Shown: piece by piece, positions 12,204 through 23,925 of the stretch | How positions within the stretch are numbered: the stretch's first letter is position 1 | Layout: each line of letters starts with the position of its first letter | From: Clavaria fumosa | Taxonomy: Eukaryota; Basidiomycota; Agaricomycetes; Agaricales; Clavariaceae | Assembly (NCBI GenBank): GCA_951802425.1 | Contig: OX637802.1 | Location: forward strand, 2,542,001-2,606,000 | Length of the DNA stretch: 64,000 nucleotides | Direction of reading: 5' to 3' | Position numbers and translations under genes: made by a program | The notes under the pieces: generated by a model | Seen by the model: only the letters and a program-made list of their open reading frames with translations | Database searches by the model: none | Told to the model about the DNA's origin: nothing

Positions 12204-14107
12204 TTAATCAAGCCAGCTATGGAAACAGCCGTCCAGATATCCAAACCCGTCAGGCTGGACCATGTTTACCTCGCGCAGGGTCTGAACATCGGCGGTGTCG
12301 AACGTCGTCAGCGCATACGCGTTGTCGAGATACGCCGTCTGCACGACTTCAAACACAGCCGGGTCCTCCGGCTCTGCGGGGCCCAAGCCGTAGCCGTAGC
12401 CGTAGCCGTACCCATAGCCGTGCGCGGGACTCCAGCCCGCAGCACCCAGCTGCGGCGTGGCCGCAAACGTCTCCACCGGCGAGTCCTCAGGCGAGACCGG
12501 GACCGGGTAGTACAGGGGGCGGGCGGCGGACGCGGCGGGGGAGAATGGCAGCTCGTCTGCGGGGCGCTCAGCCTTGGGGAGGGCAGGCGGGCCGAGGAAG
12601 TGGGGGCATGCGGCGCTGGGGTCGTCGTGCCGCGCAAAGTAGGGGTGGGCACAGCCGACGTCCGGCGGGGTGGGTTCCCGTTCCCCCTTGACATTGTATG
12701 TGGTCCCGATGGGCGCGTCGGCGACATCCTCGCCGCCCGGGTCGCCTGGCGCGAAGGGAGTGTCGCTATACAGGGACTGCCATAGGCTCTGCGTGTGAGC
12801 GCGGTCGGGTGAGGGGATTGCGCATCACTTACATATTTCGATATAATCTTCTCCAGGGCCGCGGCTAGCAATTTCCACTCGAAGACTTTGAGGTCCTTCT
12901 CGATGTTGCGGGGCCGCGGGTCGGGAAAATCCATGATGCGCTGGAAGAACGACTCGAAGCCGGGACGGTTCTTCGACACGGTGATGGGCTTGAGGCCCTC
13001 GAGATTGCGGCGAATCCTGTTCTTTTCCTCTACCTCGAAATGCGAGTCCACTAGCTTCTCCAGCAGATATATGATGTCGACAGAGGTGACGAAAAACTGA
13101 TATGCTTCCGCTCTATGGATACAAGAGATTACAATGTCGGAGCTAGAGTATGCTTCTTGCGTGATAGCCTCACAGGAAACCCTCAAGTTGTGGCCGTGTA
13201 GTTCCTTGTGAAACCTGACCAGACGACGGCCTAGTTTGAACTCGGAATCTTCCCAGTTATAGCAGATGCGGTCGAGAGAATTCAACAGCTCCAGGGTCGC
13301 TCTCTGCACATATCCATTCCCAAAACCTTCCAGATGCCTTGTCCGCATTAGAGAATTGGACGTCTTGCAGACTGGCACGGGTCGTTTTTGACGGGCCTTC
13401 GAAGACAGAGAGTGGTCCGCCGGCCCAAGGGGCGGGGTTGAGAGGACATCGACCGGAGAGTTCTGGGGTGAAGAATCTGGCGACGTGGGTTCGAGTTTGA
13501 CTTCCTCAGCTTCCTCTTTGCAGGGAATGGACCCAAATTCGGAGGGGCAGTGGTAATCTCTGCGACCTGGCGAGCGAATTAAGTCCTGGCATAGGCAGAG
13601 AAGGCATCACTGACTGGACTCCCAATATGTGAATTCTCCAAAGGTGACGGAATCCAGAACCGAGTTATGCTCGTTCAGGGCCTGCACGGTGAGGGAGACT
13701 CTGGCCGACGTTGAGTTATTCCTGTCGAAAGGGGGGGCAGCGGCTTCGAGCTGCCACCGTCCGGCCGTCGGGTTTGCCAGCTGCCGGACGTGGGTGGCGA
13801 CGGCCTTGCGGCCGACGACGAGCCTAACGTAGACTGCGTTAGAGGATGAAGTGAGGAAATTGATCTTGACTGTGATAGGCACGTCCTGCTCTCCTTCTGC
13901 CGGGGTGTAACTGAAGACGTGGATCATACCTAGACGGGACGAGATGGGGGACGGGGGGGCAGACCCCGAGAGGTCCAAGTTCAGGAAACTCCTCGGAACG
14001 GCAGAAAAGCCCAGCGGGTGGTGAATGAGACTAAGAGGGAGGGTGGGGACCGGATGATACTCGGAATACGATTCCCTGCTCGTCTGTTCCGTCGAGTCCG
14101 AAGTCAT
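12204..14107 (-). CDS. medA: MedA (medusa)-like developmental regulator, DUF7082 type, 603 aa
   Basis: Minus-strand exons 14107..13615, 13566..12833 and 12788..12204 give 604 codons. The N-terminal part has HVFSYTPAEGEQDVPITVKI and an Ig-like stretch ending FGEFTYW. The central part carries the family signatures RRLVRF, DIVISCI, FFVTSVDIIYLLE, VEEKNRIRRNLEG, PITVSK and PRPRNIEKDLKVFEW. Proteins of this family (A. nidulans MedA, Magnaporthe Acr1) control conidiation and morphogenesis as nuclear regulators; a like role here is inferred. The C-terminal exon is Pro-rich and disordered, with a GYGYGYGYGYG run encoded by CCGTAG-like repeats at about 12386..12420. The 5' leader contains long GA/CT tracts. 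The start is the first Met in frame; an earlier start is possible. Confidence 0.85.
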
Positions 14108-14258
14108 AGAGAAAGTTTGAAGAGGCGAAATAAGAGCGGGTGAAGGTCGAAGAAGGGGACAGCAAACGAGACGCTGCAAAGAAAGGCTGACAAGACGAGT
14201 GTTCGCAATAGCAAAGAGGAAGAAGAGGCTGACTTGACGAAAACGAAAATACTGTACA

Positions 14259-14289
<31 letters not shown>

Positions 14290-14494
14290 TAACTCTCGAA
14301 AGGAAACGAAAAGAGTATCCCCTCGTGCGCGGCAGAACAATAAGTTAGAAGTGTTATCCCCCCCCCCCCCACCCGTTCCGAGGGTCTAGCCTGGAGCAGT
14401 CTCCTATTTTTTTCCAAGGACCGCCATGCGGGTGACTCAGTGTCAGCCGACGCTAACGGATTACTTACTTTGGCAAAGATGCTGACTAAGTCAC

Positions 14495-14525
<31 letters not shown>
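14259..14525. repeat. GA/CT microsatellites and C/G runs upstream of medA
   Basis: GA repeats lie at 14259..14289 and 14495..14515, the second running into a G run to about 14525. A run of 13 C is at 14358..14370. On the medA strand these are CT-rich leader sequences and may affect promoter structure or length stability. Confidence 0.85.
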
Positions 14526-15889
14526 AACACCTTTAAGAGAATTCCATGGATTAGTTGTTCCCCCTCCCTCTCTCACCAACTTACGCTTGATCTTTCTTGT
14601 TCGAGGGCTCGTGATTTGGGTTTAGAATTTAGCGTCGATCAATAAGTTGTCGTGTGATTTGTCGGAGTTGATATAACACGTGACTTTATTTAGGGGATGG
14701 GGGGAATGTTTGGTTGTATGTATGAAATCGCTTACCCTGTTCCATCATCGCTGGGGTTCCATCATCGTTGATTGTGTGGTGCACCATCGGGGGGCGGGCG
14801 GGCGGAGATGTGCGCCGTGACGAAAAACGATCTTGGCCGGGAGTCAACGTTTCCAGATAGTGAGCGTAAGATTGTTCTCCATACCGATCTGCGACACCGG
14901 GATGAAACAGAAGGCTGACTGACTATGGAGTGTGCATACAAGTTGAGCAGGTGGTGGGCACTGAGATGAACCGTGGAAGATGACGCGAGATACGCTCTGA
15001 TGACGCGAGACACATTGACTTCTACCGCCACTCAGTCAACACGCCAAGCCCCACTCGTTGCTTGCTACGATGGTTGACAGTCATGGCCGAACGCTTACTA
15101 AGTAGCGCATCTGCCAAAGGGTCATACCAGGTGACTCAAAAATCTGCTGCTGGCTTTCCCACACTCTCGCACCAATAAAATCAATGGAGCAAGCCATAAA
15201 ACATTTTTTGAAATTCCCTTGCTTGCAAGAACTATAATTGCATGCCTAACTCGTATCATAAATAAATGCAAAAAAGCTGGCTAGGTGATACCTAGAAACT
15301 TTTGAGTCATATCTCACCCAATTCTCAGTCAATTGGTGAATGCAAATTTCCAGCACATTTTTTGAAGTACTGTACCATTTAAGTCAATTGACCAGTGGGT
15401 GTGACACATGACACAATTGAGTGGTCAGCAGATTGACTGAAAATGGCTGTGACATGTGACACCCACAAAAATTGACCACCACAAAAATTGACCACCATGG
15501 CTTTCAAAATTCTCAACAAAATCCTGCAGCAAACCTAATTTGGTAAAAAAGGTTTGGTCCCACAAATTGACCATTTGGCTGTGTGATGTGTTACAAGGTG
15601 AAAATTTGACTGAATTTGAGGGGTGCGTGATGTGTGACAGTGTCAAGGTCCTAACAAGGTTAGTGGTGGAGGGGTTAGCGGAGCGGAGCGGAGATGTTCT
15701 ATCGGAGTCCGGTCGGAGTCCGATATTGGTGAAAAGGAGAAGTAAACAAGAGGAAGGAGACTTATGGGACTGCGGCCTCAATGTATGTGTTGTGCCACCA
15801 CGTATATACTTGTCCCTATTTATCAAACAAGAACAATACCTAAGAGAGAATCAGAACGTAAGTCAACTCCGAAGTGATCGGAGTCTGTT
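14526..15889. other. intergenic border between gene block and repeat block
   Basis: No supported gene. Direct repeats TTCCATCATCG (about 14739 and 14757) and GATGACGCGAGA (about 14979 and 14999) are present. At 15393..15470 an imperfect inverted repeat pairs GTGGGTGTGACACATGAC with GTGACATGTGACACCCAC, followed by a tandem AAAATTGACCACC; this may be the edge of a small, decayed element. The ORF 15540..15944 has no recognisable content and is not called. Confidence 0.45.
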
Positions 15890-18830
15890 GGAGTGGGATT
15901 TGGAAGAATGGATAAATCCCTTCTGGAGCATGTCGTCAATATAGTTGTGCAAAACCTTTAATTCCAGCTTGGACATGTTGTACAGCGGACCCCAAGGGGC
16001 TTTGGTGTCCGGTTCGAGCTGTATCGCATGATCATAAGTTCGGTGGGGTGGAAGGGTGCGGGCCTCCTCCTCAGAGAAGACGTCGTTGAAGTCCGCATAT
16101 TGCGGCGGTAGGTTCACCCTTGCTTCTGGGGGTTCAGAATTGGTTAGTGCTGCATTAGCTCGGAGCGAGTCTTCAGGTGCAGGGAAAAAGTGATAAACAG
16201 CACAGAGAATTATATCCTCGCCCACTAGATGGTTGGCGAAGCAGGTGGGGTCCAAAATTCGAATGTCGATAGGTGTTGGTTCGGGTAACGGGGCAGCGGA
16301 ATTTTCCTGTGACCCTGTTCTCTGTAAATTCGTGTTGGGTAAAGTTTTATCAGTAGCAACAACAGTGGGAAAAGGTGGCAAAAGCTCCTCGGGTAGGTTT
16401 CCCCAGTCTGGTGTAGTGGAGTTCAAAGTTCCCAACGTAGCGGAATTGCTATCGGGCGTGGTGGGGTTCGACTCCGACAGTGGATTTCCAGTGGTCCCTG
16501 TGGGTAGTCCTCGGCTCAGTGTTGACCAGTCCTTAGGAGCAAGCTCCTTCAGGACCCTGAGTTCATCGGTGGTTGGGTCGTGAGACCCCACAGGCCTTGC
16601 CACGTCGGTGGCCATGGCGGGCAAGGGCTTCATTGTCAGTGGTCGGGTGTCAGAATTGCAGAATCGTATCGAGAGGGTTGGCCAATCGATGTCCGGGTTG
16701 TGTTTCCGAAGCCACGACAGTCTGAGTACGACTTTCGCATCTGAATGGAGTTGGGTAATGTAGAAATGTTCGGTATGCATTGTGCCGTCCTCGAAGCGGA
16801 ATTGTTGGTCAGTCGCTTGGGTGATCAGTCCTGCGACGGACCCGTCAAATAGCCTAAGTTGTATAGGGCGGGTTAGTGTTGAACAGATTTTTAAAGGTGC
16901 AAAGTTGGGCGAAATGAAACATTCGGTAGCTCCGCAATCTACGAGCGTGGGTACAGGGGTATTGCTAATTTGCGGAATAACAACGGAAATCAAAAAGGCA
17001 GCAGAAGAAATAGACGACAAAACAGCGTATAAGGGGAGTTCGTCCATGGTACAGGTATCAGTATTGGCATTGGTATCTACAGCAATATCGCGACTCAAGA
17101 ATCTCCCTACATGCCTTGAGACGCTGGAGCGTTTCCCGACTTGTCGCTGGCCGAGGGCTCGGCTGTGGTCGTGGTAAACGTGAGGGTGGTGCGGGCAGCG
17201 GATTTGCGGTTAGCGGGGATCGACGGGCACGTATTCAAGAAATGCCCTTGACCCACGCAATATAAGTAAAGTCTGGCAGCCCGGCGGCGGTCTTTCTCCT
17301 TGACGGAGAGTGGTCTGCGAGGAGCGGATTTCTCCGTCTTACCCTCCTTCGGCTTCGTTACAGGGGTCGAGGCGGGTTTGGCCAGAGCGGATGTCGTGAC
17401 GGGGGTGGTTACTGGAGTGGGCGCGGGGTGGTTTGAGGATTGGTTGTTGGCGGGTTTCACATTGCGGTCTTTCGTCTGGTTTGACGAATTTCCGCGTGTT
17501 GAGTCGCTGGGTCGCTTCCCATATTGGACGGATGTCGGAAAGCGGCCTTGTTCTTCCTCGCATTGCCAGTACCACTTGTCAAAGGCCAAAGCTTGTTGAC
17601 GGAGTCCGGTGAACTCCTGCTCTCAACTCGTGTATTGGAACTGGTCCTTGATGCAGTCGGCAAGCCCCTGATAAAAGGCCTCGGCGAGTGCGGCATTGTT
17701 GTATCCGGTGTAGGGCATGTGCGAATTGAAGGCGACAATGTATTGCGTGATGCAGGAATTGTCGGGCATCTTCAAATTACGCAGCACACTCTTCGAAGTC
17801 ATGTGTAGGTGAGGGTTTCCGAATACCAGGAATAATTCTGCGGTGAAATTGTCCCAGTTGTCCAGCATTGTGGGGGGCAGTTGCTGGATGAGGTATGGCA
17901 TCCACCAGGTATTTGCTTGGTCTCGGAGGTACGATGTGGCGAATTTCCGCGGCTTCCCCAGAAACCACGTAACGCACTGCAAGATGAACATTGTTAGCCG
18001 TGCCGGGTCCTTACCCATGAAGATGTCGGGCTCCTTGAGTTTGGGGCCGTCATCTCCAGATGCCGGGTAGTAGATGTAGTGTGGCGGACCGGCAGGCGGG
18101 TTTCCGATGGGTACCGCGGGGGGTACTGCCGGTGGAATTCCTTGCGGAATGCCCGGAATCTCGAAAGGTTGTGGCAGCAACTGCGGCGGAAGGCTCGGGG
18201 TTGGCGGCAGCAGACGTCATGACCCTCATGCTGAGGATGGTGGGTTGACACCGGGTATCGGGAAAGGGAGCGCTGGTAGCACTCCAGAGTAGTTAGTTGT
18301 GAGTGGGGATAGTTGGGGTAGTACCGGTGTAAGTGTATATCTCGACCCAAGAGCAGGGACTGAGGGTCGAGGTAGCGGAGTAGGGCTTGGAGGCATCGTG
18401 GGTGGAGCGGGAGGATACGGGGGTACTGGGGCCAAGGGGTTGGAGTTCCCCGAGGAAGCCAAACCTGGTCCGAGCATCCTCCCTAACGAAGCGGACACAG
18501 AGGCTGGGGTCTGGGGACCCAAAGGGCCTTGCGAGGTTGTTGGTCAGGTGTGTATGGATGGCGAGGGGGCCTGGGGCGGCACTGTTTCATCCCGATGGGA
18601 CCTCAAGCACATCCTCAGCAGGTTGGGTTGGGGCGTCTGCAGCACAGCATATGACATACTGTCAAGAGTAGGTCAATTCCACCAAAATACAAGTGTAAAC
18701 GACAGCGAGGGGGGGTGTGGCGGTAACTCTCACGGTGAAAGGGAACTCCGCACGTGGGCCGCGTCGATGGGGAGAGGCGCGGGTACAACAGGAGAAGGTG
18801 GGAGGTAGCAGGACGACACAAGGAGGGGTT
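15890..18830 (-). mobile_element. truncated Ty3/gypsy element G (gag, protease, start of RT)
   Basis: On the minus strand a Pro-rich gag (about 18522 to 17107) contains DIFMGKDPARLTMFI and YLRDQANTWWMP, with a degenerate zinc knuckle (LYLYCVGQGHFLNTC). It is followed in another frame by a protease (LVDCGATECFISP; 17098 onward) and the first part of RT (YDHAIQLEPDTKAPWGPLYN). Similarity stops abruptly near 15890 (after GFIHSSKS), so most of RT, RNase H and integrase is missing. Gag is read in one frame if three TGA codons (two near 18208..18228 and one at 17623..17625) are taken as former CGA. I found no LTRs, so the outer limits are approximate. Confidence 0.75.
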
Positions 18831-19189
18831 TTGACCTGGGGACCGAGAAGGTGGCTGCTATGCGACGCCCAGTCAAGTACCTAAGGCGGCTCTCGACAGC
18901 GATCCTTGCGCGTAAGTGGGTAATCGAGTTTATGTCATATGCTGTAGTATCTACTACAGCTCTGAGGTTTATATAGTAGGTAAATATCTAAAATGGGATA
19001 GTATCGAAGAAGATCTACAAAGAAGAGGTCCTAAAACAAATATCAAGAAATTGTCCGGAAACATGTTTCAGCCACCGTATCCAGACCCCAAAGCCTAATA
19101 TCATCAATGTGCCTTTGTTAGCTCGTCTAGAGGCCACTTTGCAGGTCCTAAACCGACTCCACTCATTCCCAAGGCTTCCCAACGTCAGC

Positions 19190-21089
19190 CGAACAACAGC
19201 AAAGCCCACGGAGTCCGTCAGAATTACGGTCCGCATGTGGAATTGCCGATTGTAGGTTCGGGGCGATCGTCAAGCGGCGGAATTGAGTCGGAAGCGGTCG
19301 TCGAGTGTGAAGATGCGTCGGGCGGCCTGTAACGGGGTGTGTTGGGTCGTGACAGTGGGCAGTTTCGAAAATTTGAATTGCGCCCTTGACTTGGGCAAGT
19401 AATTGCTCGTTGTCCCACCATGCATCGCTGTTGCTGCCAGGGTAAATAATTTTGCAAGCATCTTGGACAATATTGCCATGCTTGTCATGGAGGACAAGAC
19501 AACCATCTTCTTCATTGACAAAGTCAGAAACATGAATTAATCGTCCTCGACCTTTCTTGTGTAAGGGCTGCTTGCCATCTTGCAACCTAATGGAATGAGC
19601 TCTCTCTACTGGTGCCAGCACAACTATCAATCTCACCAAAGACTTCGTGCCTCATCATTGGCATGAAAACAACACTCATCATGAAACTGTGCAATTACCC
19701 GGCGCTCTCCCTGCTCCAGCATTGGTTCAATCTTCTTCAGGTCTGGGCCTTCGTACCGTGCCATGCGCTTCTCGTATCTTTCCATTGCTGGGAGAAAGAC
19801 CCCTTGCCGATATCTGACGACATCTTCACACTCATGGCCATCCATGTAAACACCTTTTCGAACCACAGTTTGCCGCCAGCCGAGCCTCAAGAGCCACCTC
19901 CGTGCTGTTCGCTCTGAAAGGGGTTTCTTGGGTATGATATTGAGATCAGGCAAGATGGTGGATTTGAGCGCTTGTTGAAGGGCATGAGGAGTGACCTTCC
20001 CTGTTGGTTGTGCTGTGAGCCAGTCTCGTGTGCGGTTGCAGACTGATTCGTCGTGAAGCCAAGACCTAGCATTTGTGGTGCCACCTCGCTTCTCAACTGG
20101 CAGCTGTTCGAAGATTTGATAATGACGTGCAAGAGCACGAACTTGTCGAGCAAACCAGGTTCCTTTCCCTTCATGCCACTGCCTTGCGATCTCAAGGCTG
20201 GCTTCAATGCAACCAAATTGTGGCAAAGTTTGTGAGGATCATCAGCTGATTGATTTGCGGAAGTGTCAAGGTTTTCCTCCTGCTTTTCAGTGTGGCTTTG
20301 AGCTCATTGCGAAGAACAAACCAGTCACAAACCTCCTCCTTCCCTTGAACAGCAGTTTGTAGTTCTTCCTCGTTGTCTTCTTCCTCGTCTGTGTCAGACA
20401 CCTCATCACTGCAAGTACCATGAGATGCCTCGGAAACTGACTGACTTTCATCGTCTTGTGTCACAGCTGATCATTTTGACAAAACAGATGGAGATCAGGT
20501 TTGAGGGACCACTAAGCCATCATTGGCTGCCTCGCTAGGGTCTTTTTGTGATGATGGGATACCTGAGTGCTCGACATTTTGTGTGGAGGCTGGCAGGTGC
20601 GCAGTTCTTGTGAAATTGAAAACATCTAAACTCATTTGTGACCTCCATGACTTGCGATATCGTTCTTGGCTGTGCTTCGATTTGCTCATCATGTCTGGCC
20701 CCTTCGTGTAGTGTTTGGGCCAAGCTGCAAAGCTGTCAATTACAAGGTAAAGTGCTGCCATAACCCTCACCTTTTTTACCCGCTTGTCGCTTTTCTGCCT
20801 TCTTCTGCAGCCTCTCAGGAATCCAATCTTTGTCATGTGGATCATCTCTCATAGCCATTTTGGCCAAAGATCTGCCAAGTTCTTCGTCATACAATTCCTC
20901 CCACTCTGACAGCTCTTCCATGTCTGAATCATTGTCCACAGATTTCTCTTGGGCAAAATCCATTTTGAGACTGTCAAATGCCATTGCCAGCTCGAGGTTG
21001 TCATCACTCAGCTCATCTGGAGAGTCTGCCCCTTGGTTTCGAAGCCCAGCAGTATTTCGTAGCCGCTTGTGAGGTCGTCCTCGGGCCAT
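19190..21089 (-). mobile_element. DDE transposase relic (fungal MARGRP-type endonuclease)
   Basis: Reading on the minus strand, an N-terminus beginning MARGRPHKRL (start 21089) has an acidic region, then WPKHYTKGPDMMSKSKHSQ, LTLPQINQLMIL, EIARQWHEGKGTWFARQVR, FEQLPVEKRGGTTNARSWL, LGWRQTVVRKGVYMDGHE and the first catalytic Asp in HDECCFHAND, then RLQDGKQPLHKKGRGR. The pieces lie in different frames (for example between FAT and QFGCIEAS near 20220, and near 19640), and the region with the later catalytic Asp and Glu is lost after GAIQIFETAH. The copy cannot encode an active enzyme. I recognise the family from many fungal genomes but do not assign a superfamily with confidence. It may end at the inverted repeat near 21164..21300. 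Confidence 0.7.
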
Positions 21090-21163
21090 TTTTTTGAGAA
21101 GAAATTAACCTTTTGAGTTTGCCTCCCTTGGGTCCTATTTAGTATTTATTATTTTAAGGCTGA

Positions 21164-21300
21164 GTCATTTATTTTTGGGGGATCCCATGGGCAGATTCAA
21201 ACACCCCGAGCTGAAAGGAGTCGATTGGTATTTTCCCTGGAATTTTAGCGATTTTTTTTTGGGTACTGCCAAATTTTCAGGGGTTCCAAAAATAAATAAC
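21164..21300. repeat. imperfect inverted repeat, possible transposon end
   Basis: ATTTATTTTTGG followed by a GGATCCC-like end (21164..21186) pairs with CCAAAAATAAAT preceded by GGGGTT (21280..21300), about 93 bp apart. It sits just upstream of the DDE transposase relic and could be part of its terminal repeat, but no matching copy was found at the other side. Confidence 0.35.
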
Positions 21301-21469
21301 TATTTTTGGAGAATCTGCTTGTACAATCCGACTTGTTATGTCCTAGAAACACTATATATATGCTTTCAATGTGTACCTAACTCCCCAAAATTGGATTACT
21401 AAACTGGTTGTGTTTGGTTGTCTGCAACTGTAGGACATTCCTGAAGAAAAAGGATAGCTGGATGTATAT

Positions 21470-21670
21470 TGTAAGGCCCCAGGCCTTCTATATTTCTGTT
21501 TACATAATCTACCTACCATATTTAGTTCCATAAGCATAGCCGCTTGGCTATGCTTATGTCAGTGGCCCTCTGAAGGGCTGCTTGCCTATATATATGCTGT
21601 TGTGACTGTACAGAGAGGGCAGATCCCTCTACATAGAACTACATACTCAATATAACATTGAGTCCACATG
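21470..21670 (+). repeat. truncated LTR of the element A family
   Basis: Begins TGTAAGG and follows the LTRs at 30341 and 55253 closely, with shared blocks GCATAGCCGCTTGGCTATGC, CTATATATAT and GATCCCTCTACATAGAACTA. The last 50 bp or so of the LTR are missing. It is more diverged than the other two LTRs. Confidence 0.7.
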
Positions 21671-21818
21671 GATGTGCCATCACAAAAATGGGCCATCCTC
21701 TCAGTAACAGTCACATGGCCTAGAATCAGGTGATTAGGCACTTACCGTGTGATCACATGATGTCACTGCAACATGATTCTGATGTCAGGCACAGGCAGTT
21801 CTGGACCTCCACCCTCTG
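21671..21818. other. unassigned AT/GC-mixed sequence, 5' flank of the TRIM
   Basis: No gene or repeat recognised. It continues after the TRIM at 22434..22637, which suggests that both pieces belong to one older sequence split by the TRIM; the last five bases (CTCTG) are the target duplication. Confidence 0.4.
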
Positions 21819-22433
21819 TGTGAGGATCATGGGCCATCCTCGCATAAACAGATATGCTATATAAGGTCCGCCAGGCATGGTCAAGGGATTGACCATTGCT
21901 GCCCTTTTGGCACAGCGGGTTGTGGCGCTGTTGGTGGACATGTGACATAATTCCTAACAAAATGGTCAATCACAAAGGGTCTCGGTTCGACTCCTGCATG
22001 GGTGCAATTGTTAGAGGTGATGGCCAGAGAATTTCCCCTGCACCTATACCCTCCCTCCCAATGGGGAGAGGACCCCTGGTAGTGTCTCTGTGGCGTGGTG
22101 GCAGAGTCACATGGTTGCCAGGGAGCGTCAATGGTTGCATGCAAAGGGATGCATAATGGCGAACTATGCGGGTACCCCGGAACCTTCTGATCCTAAAGTA
22201 AGCCTGACCGGTTGATCCAGCTGGCCGCTGCTTGGGGGCTACTGTAGGCTATCTGACACACCCGGAGCAGTGTGTACCTAATGGGGAGGTAATGTGAGGA
22301 TCACGGGCCATCCTCGCATAAACAGATATGCTATATAAGGTCCGCCAGGCATGGTCAAGGGATTGACCATTGCTGCCCTTTTGGTGCAGCGGGTTGTGGC
22401 GCTGTTGGCAGACACGTGATGTAATTCCTAACA
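21819..22433. mobile_element. TRIM-like element (615 bp) with 141-bp LTRs and CTCTG target duplication
   Basis: Two direct repeats of 141 bp (21819..21959 and 22293..22433) begin TGTGAGGATCA and end ATTCCTAACA. They flank a 333-bp internal region with no coding capacity. The flanks are a perfect 5-bp duplication, CTCTG at 21814..21818 and 22434..22438. Each LTR has a TATA-like GCTATATAAGG. A purine-rich AATGGGGAGG lies just before the right LTR, as expected for a polypurine tract. The LTRs differ at only a few bases. It would need enzymes from another LTR element to move. Confidence 0.78.
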
Positions 22434-22637
22434 CTCTGGACTTCCCAATCAGTCATGCAATGCCCTTCCAACAGCTGGGCCAGCAGTAGAACCTGCTCTC
22501 ACACTCAACCAGGTGCTGGGGCATCTGGTATTCACTGAAGCAATGAGGCTTGTGATCCAGTGCCTTGGGCATGCACATTTGAATCCTGGACCAGCCAGGT
22601 CCCTTCCTGTGCTTGGCCCCAGTTCATTGCACACATC
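22434..22637. other. unassigned sequence between TRIM and LTR fragment
   Basis: About 200 bp with no gene. A TTTGAATCCTGG string near 22578 resembles a tRNA T-arm or box B, but no partner box A or cloverleaf could be drawn. Confidence 0.35.
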
Positions 22638-22922
22638 TGTTAGGATCGCTTATCTAAGCCATCCCAAAGAGGAGTTGTGGAGAAACTGGGGAGGCTTGTT
22701 GGAAGGTCACATGACCTGTGGCTGAGGGTTGGGTTATGTAATTCCCAAAGTCACCTGACCTGCACCTTGGCATGTCACATGATCTGAGGGTCTGAGTGTG
22801 GGAACACTGGCAAGTGCCAAAGCATTTGGTATGTATACTTTTGCTTTTCCTTTTTTGTACTCTTTTCCCCTTATCTTAGTATTGTTGTCATGACCTTACA
22901 ATTAAGTTGTGTGAGACCCAGT
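22638..22922 (+). repeat. LTR fragment of the chromovirus D/C family
   Basis: Starts TGTTAGGATCGC and follows the D and C LTRs through TGTCATGACCTTACA and AAGTTGTGTGAGACCCAGT, where it stops; the last 140 bp or so are replaced by another repeat (22923..23066). Confidence 0.72.
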
Positions 22923-23066
22923 TAGGGTGTGACACAGGTATGGGTAACCTGCATGGGTTTCCTGGTGGGTATGGGTACAGGTAGGGTATGGGTAAGCATT
23001 CTGCTACCCATGTGCTTTAAAATAAGCCCTAGAACATCCAAAATGGACAGGAATTGGTTGAGATAT
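22923..23066 (-). repeat. dispersed repeat, inverted copy of 57474..57645
   Basis: Starts AGGGTGTGACACAGGTA and, in reverse complement, matches the insert in the D 3' LTR (shared AGCCCTAGAACAT and GGTTGAGATAT-like end). It is cut on its right by the D 5' LTR. No coding capacity. Confidence 0.5.
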
Positions 23067-23495
23067 TGTTAGGATTGCTTACCTAAGCCATCCCAAAAAG
23101 GAGGAATTGTGGAGAAATTAGAGAAGATTGTTGGAAGGTCACATGACCTGTGGTGGAGGATTACATAATTGGGAGATCACATGACTTGGGCCTGGGCGTG
23201 TCACGTGATCCGAGAGGTCCGAGCGTGGGAATGCCAGCAAATGCCGAAGCGTTCACTATATATACTACGTCTTTTCCATTCTTGTACCCTTTTCCCCTTA
23301 TCTTAGTATTGTTGTCATGACCTTACACTTAAGTTGTGTGAGACCCAGTCTGATATAATACTAAGATCCGCCTGTCTGCCCTAGCCCCGTGTCCTAACCC
23401 AGCTAGCCTGGACCCTTAATTTCAAACTGTGACACATTGTCACAGCTCAGCCCCTATCATCCTCTTCTCCTTTACCCTGCCCACAGTGTGTAACA
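23067..23495 (+). repeat. 5' LTR of element D
   Basis: 429 bp, TGTTAGGATTGC to GTGTAACA. It contains a TATA-like CACTATATATACTA and a TTATCTTAGTATTG block shared with the other D-family LTRs. The terminal 5 bp TGTTA and TAACA are inverted repeats. Confidence 0.8.
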
Positions 23496-23925
23496 GAACT
23501 GCACGAAATTTTTACTGTGTGTAGATACACATGACCAGACCAGGAGGAAGTCAACTGTGACCCTCCCCAAGTGATACCGAGTGCCCAAGGCCTGGAACTT
23601 TGTTTTACAGCTATGTACCAGTGAATCGTGTAGTGTACAGGGCAAGGAAAGGCCCTCTACATAGTCTTTCTGTAGTTTCCTGGTCCAGTGGACAGGGCCC
23701 TTGCTCTGTGACCATTGTCAGAAGGGCGCATGGGCAACTCATTAGGAGTTGTGGAGCGACCACCTGGGACACCATTTGGGCCCCATGCTACCAATAGTTT
23801 CATAGAATAAGAGTTCTATAGGTACATAAGTACCTAGAAGAGCAGCCTGAGAGGACAGGACTGTTAAGAGATTGAAGAAATCCTGAGTGCCGAAGGCCTG
23901 GAATTTTATTTTACAGTGCTACAGA
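23496..23925 (+). other. non-coding leader of element D
   Basis: About 430 bp between LTR and gag. Two direct copies of a 30-bp block, GTGCCCAAGGCCTGGAACTT with a TTTTACAG end (23581..23610, 23887..23916), flank a 306-bp unit. Element C has both copies; the D-type region at 57801 has only one. The block ends like a 3' splice site, but no splicing can be shown from sequence. Confidence 0.5.

Noticed and set aside
15540..15944. 134-codon ORF at the border of the repeat block
   Set aside because: No recognisable content, and it overlaps the cut end of element G.
21908..21994. Box A (TGGCACAGCGG) and box B (GGTTCGACTCC) suggesting a tRNA gene
   Set aside because: Box A lies in the TRIM LTR and recurs at about 22381 without a box B; no cloverleaf forms.
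22203..22225. GACCGGTTGATCCAGCTGG, similar to the 5' end of 18S rRNA
   Set aside because: The match is short and the following sequence is not rRNA.
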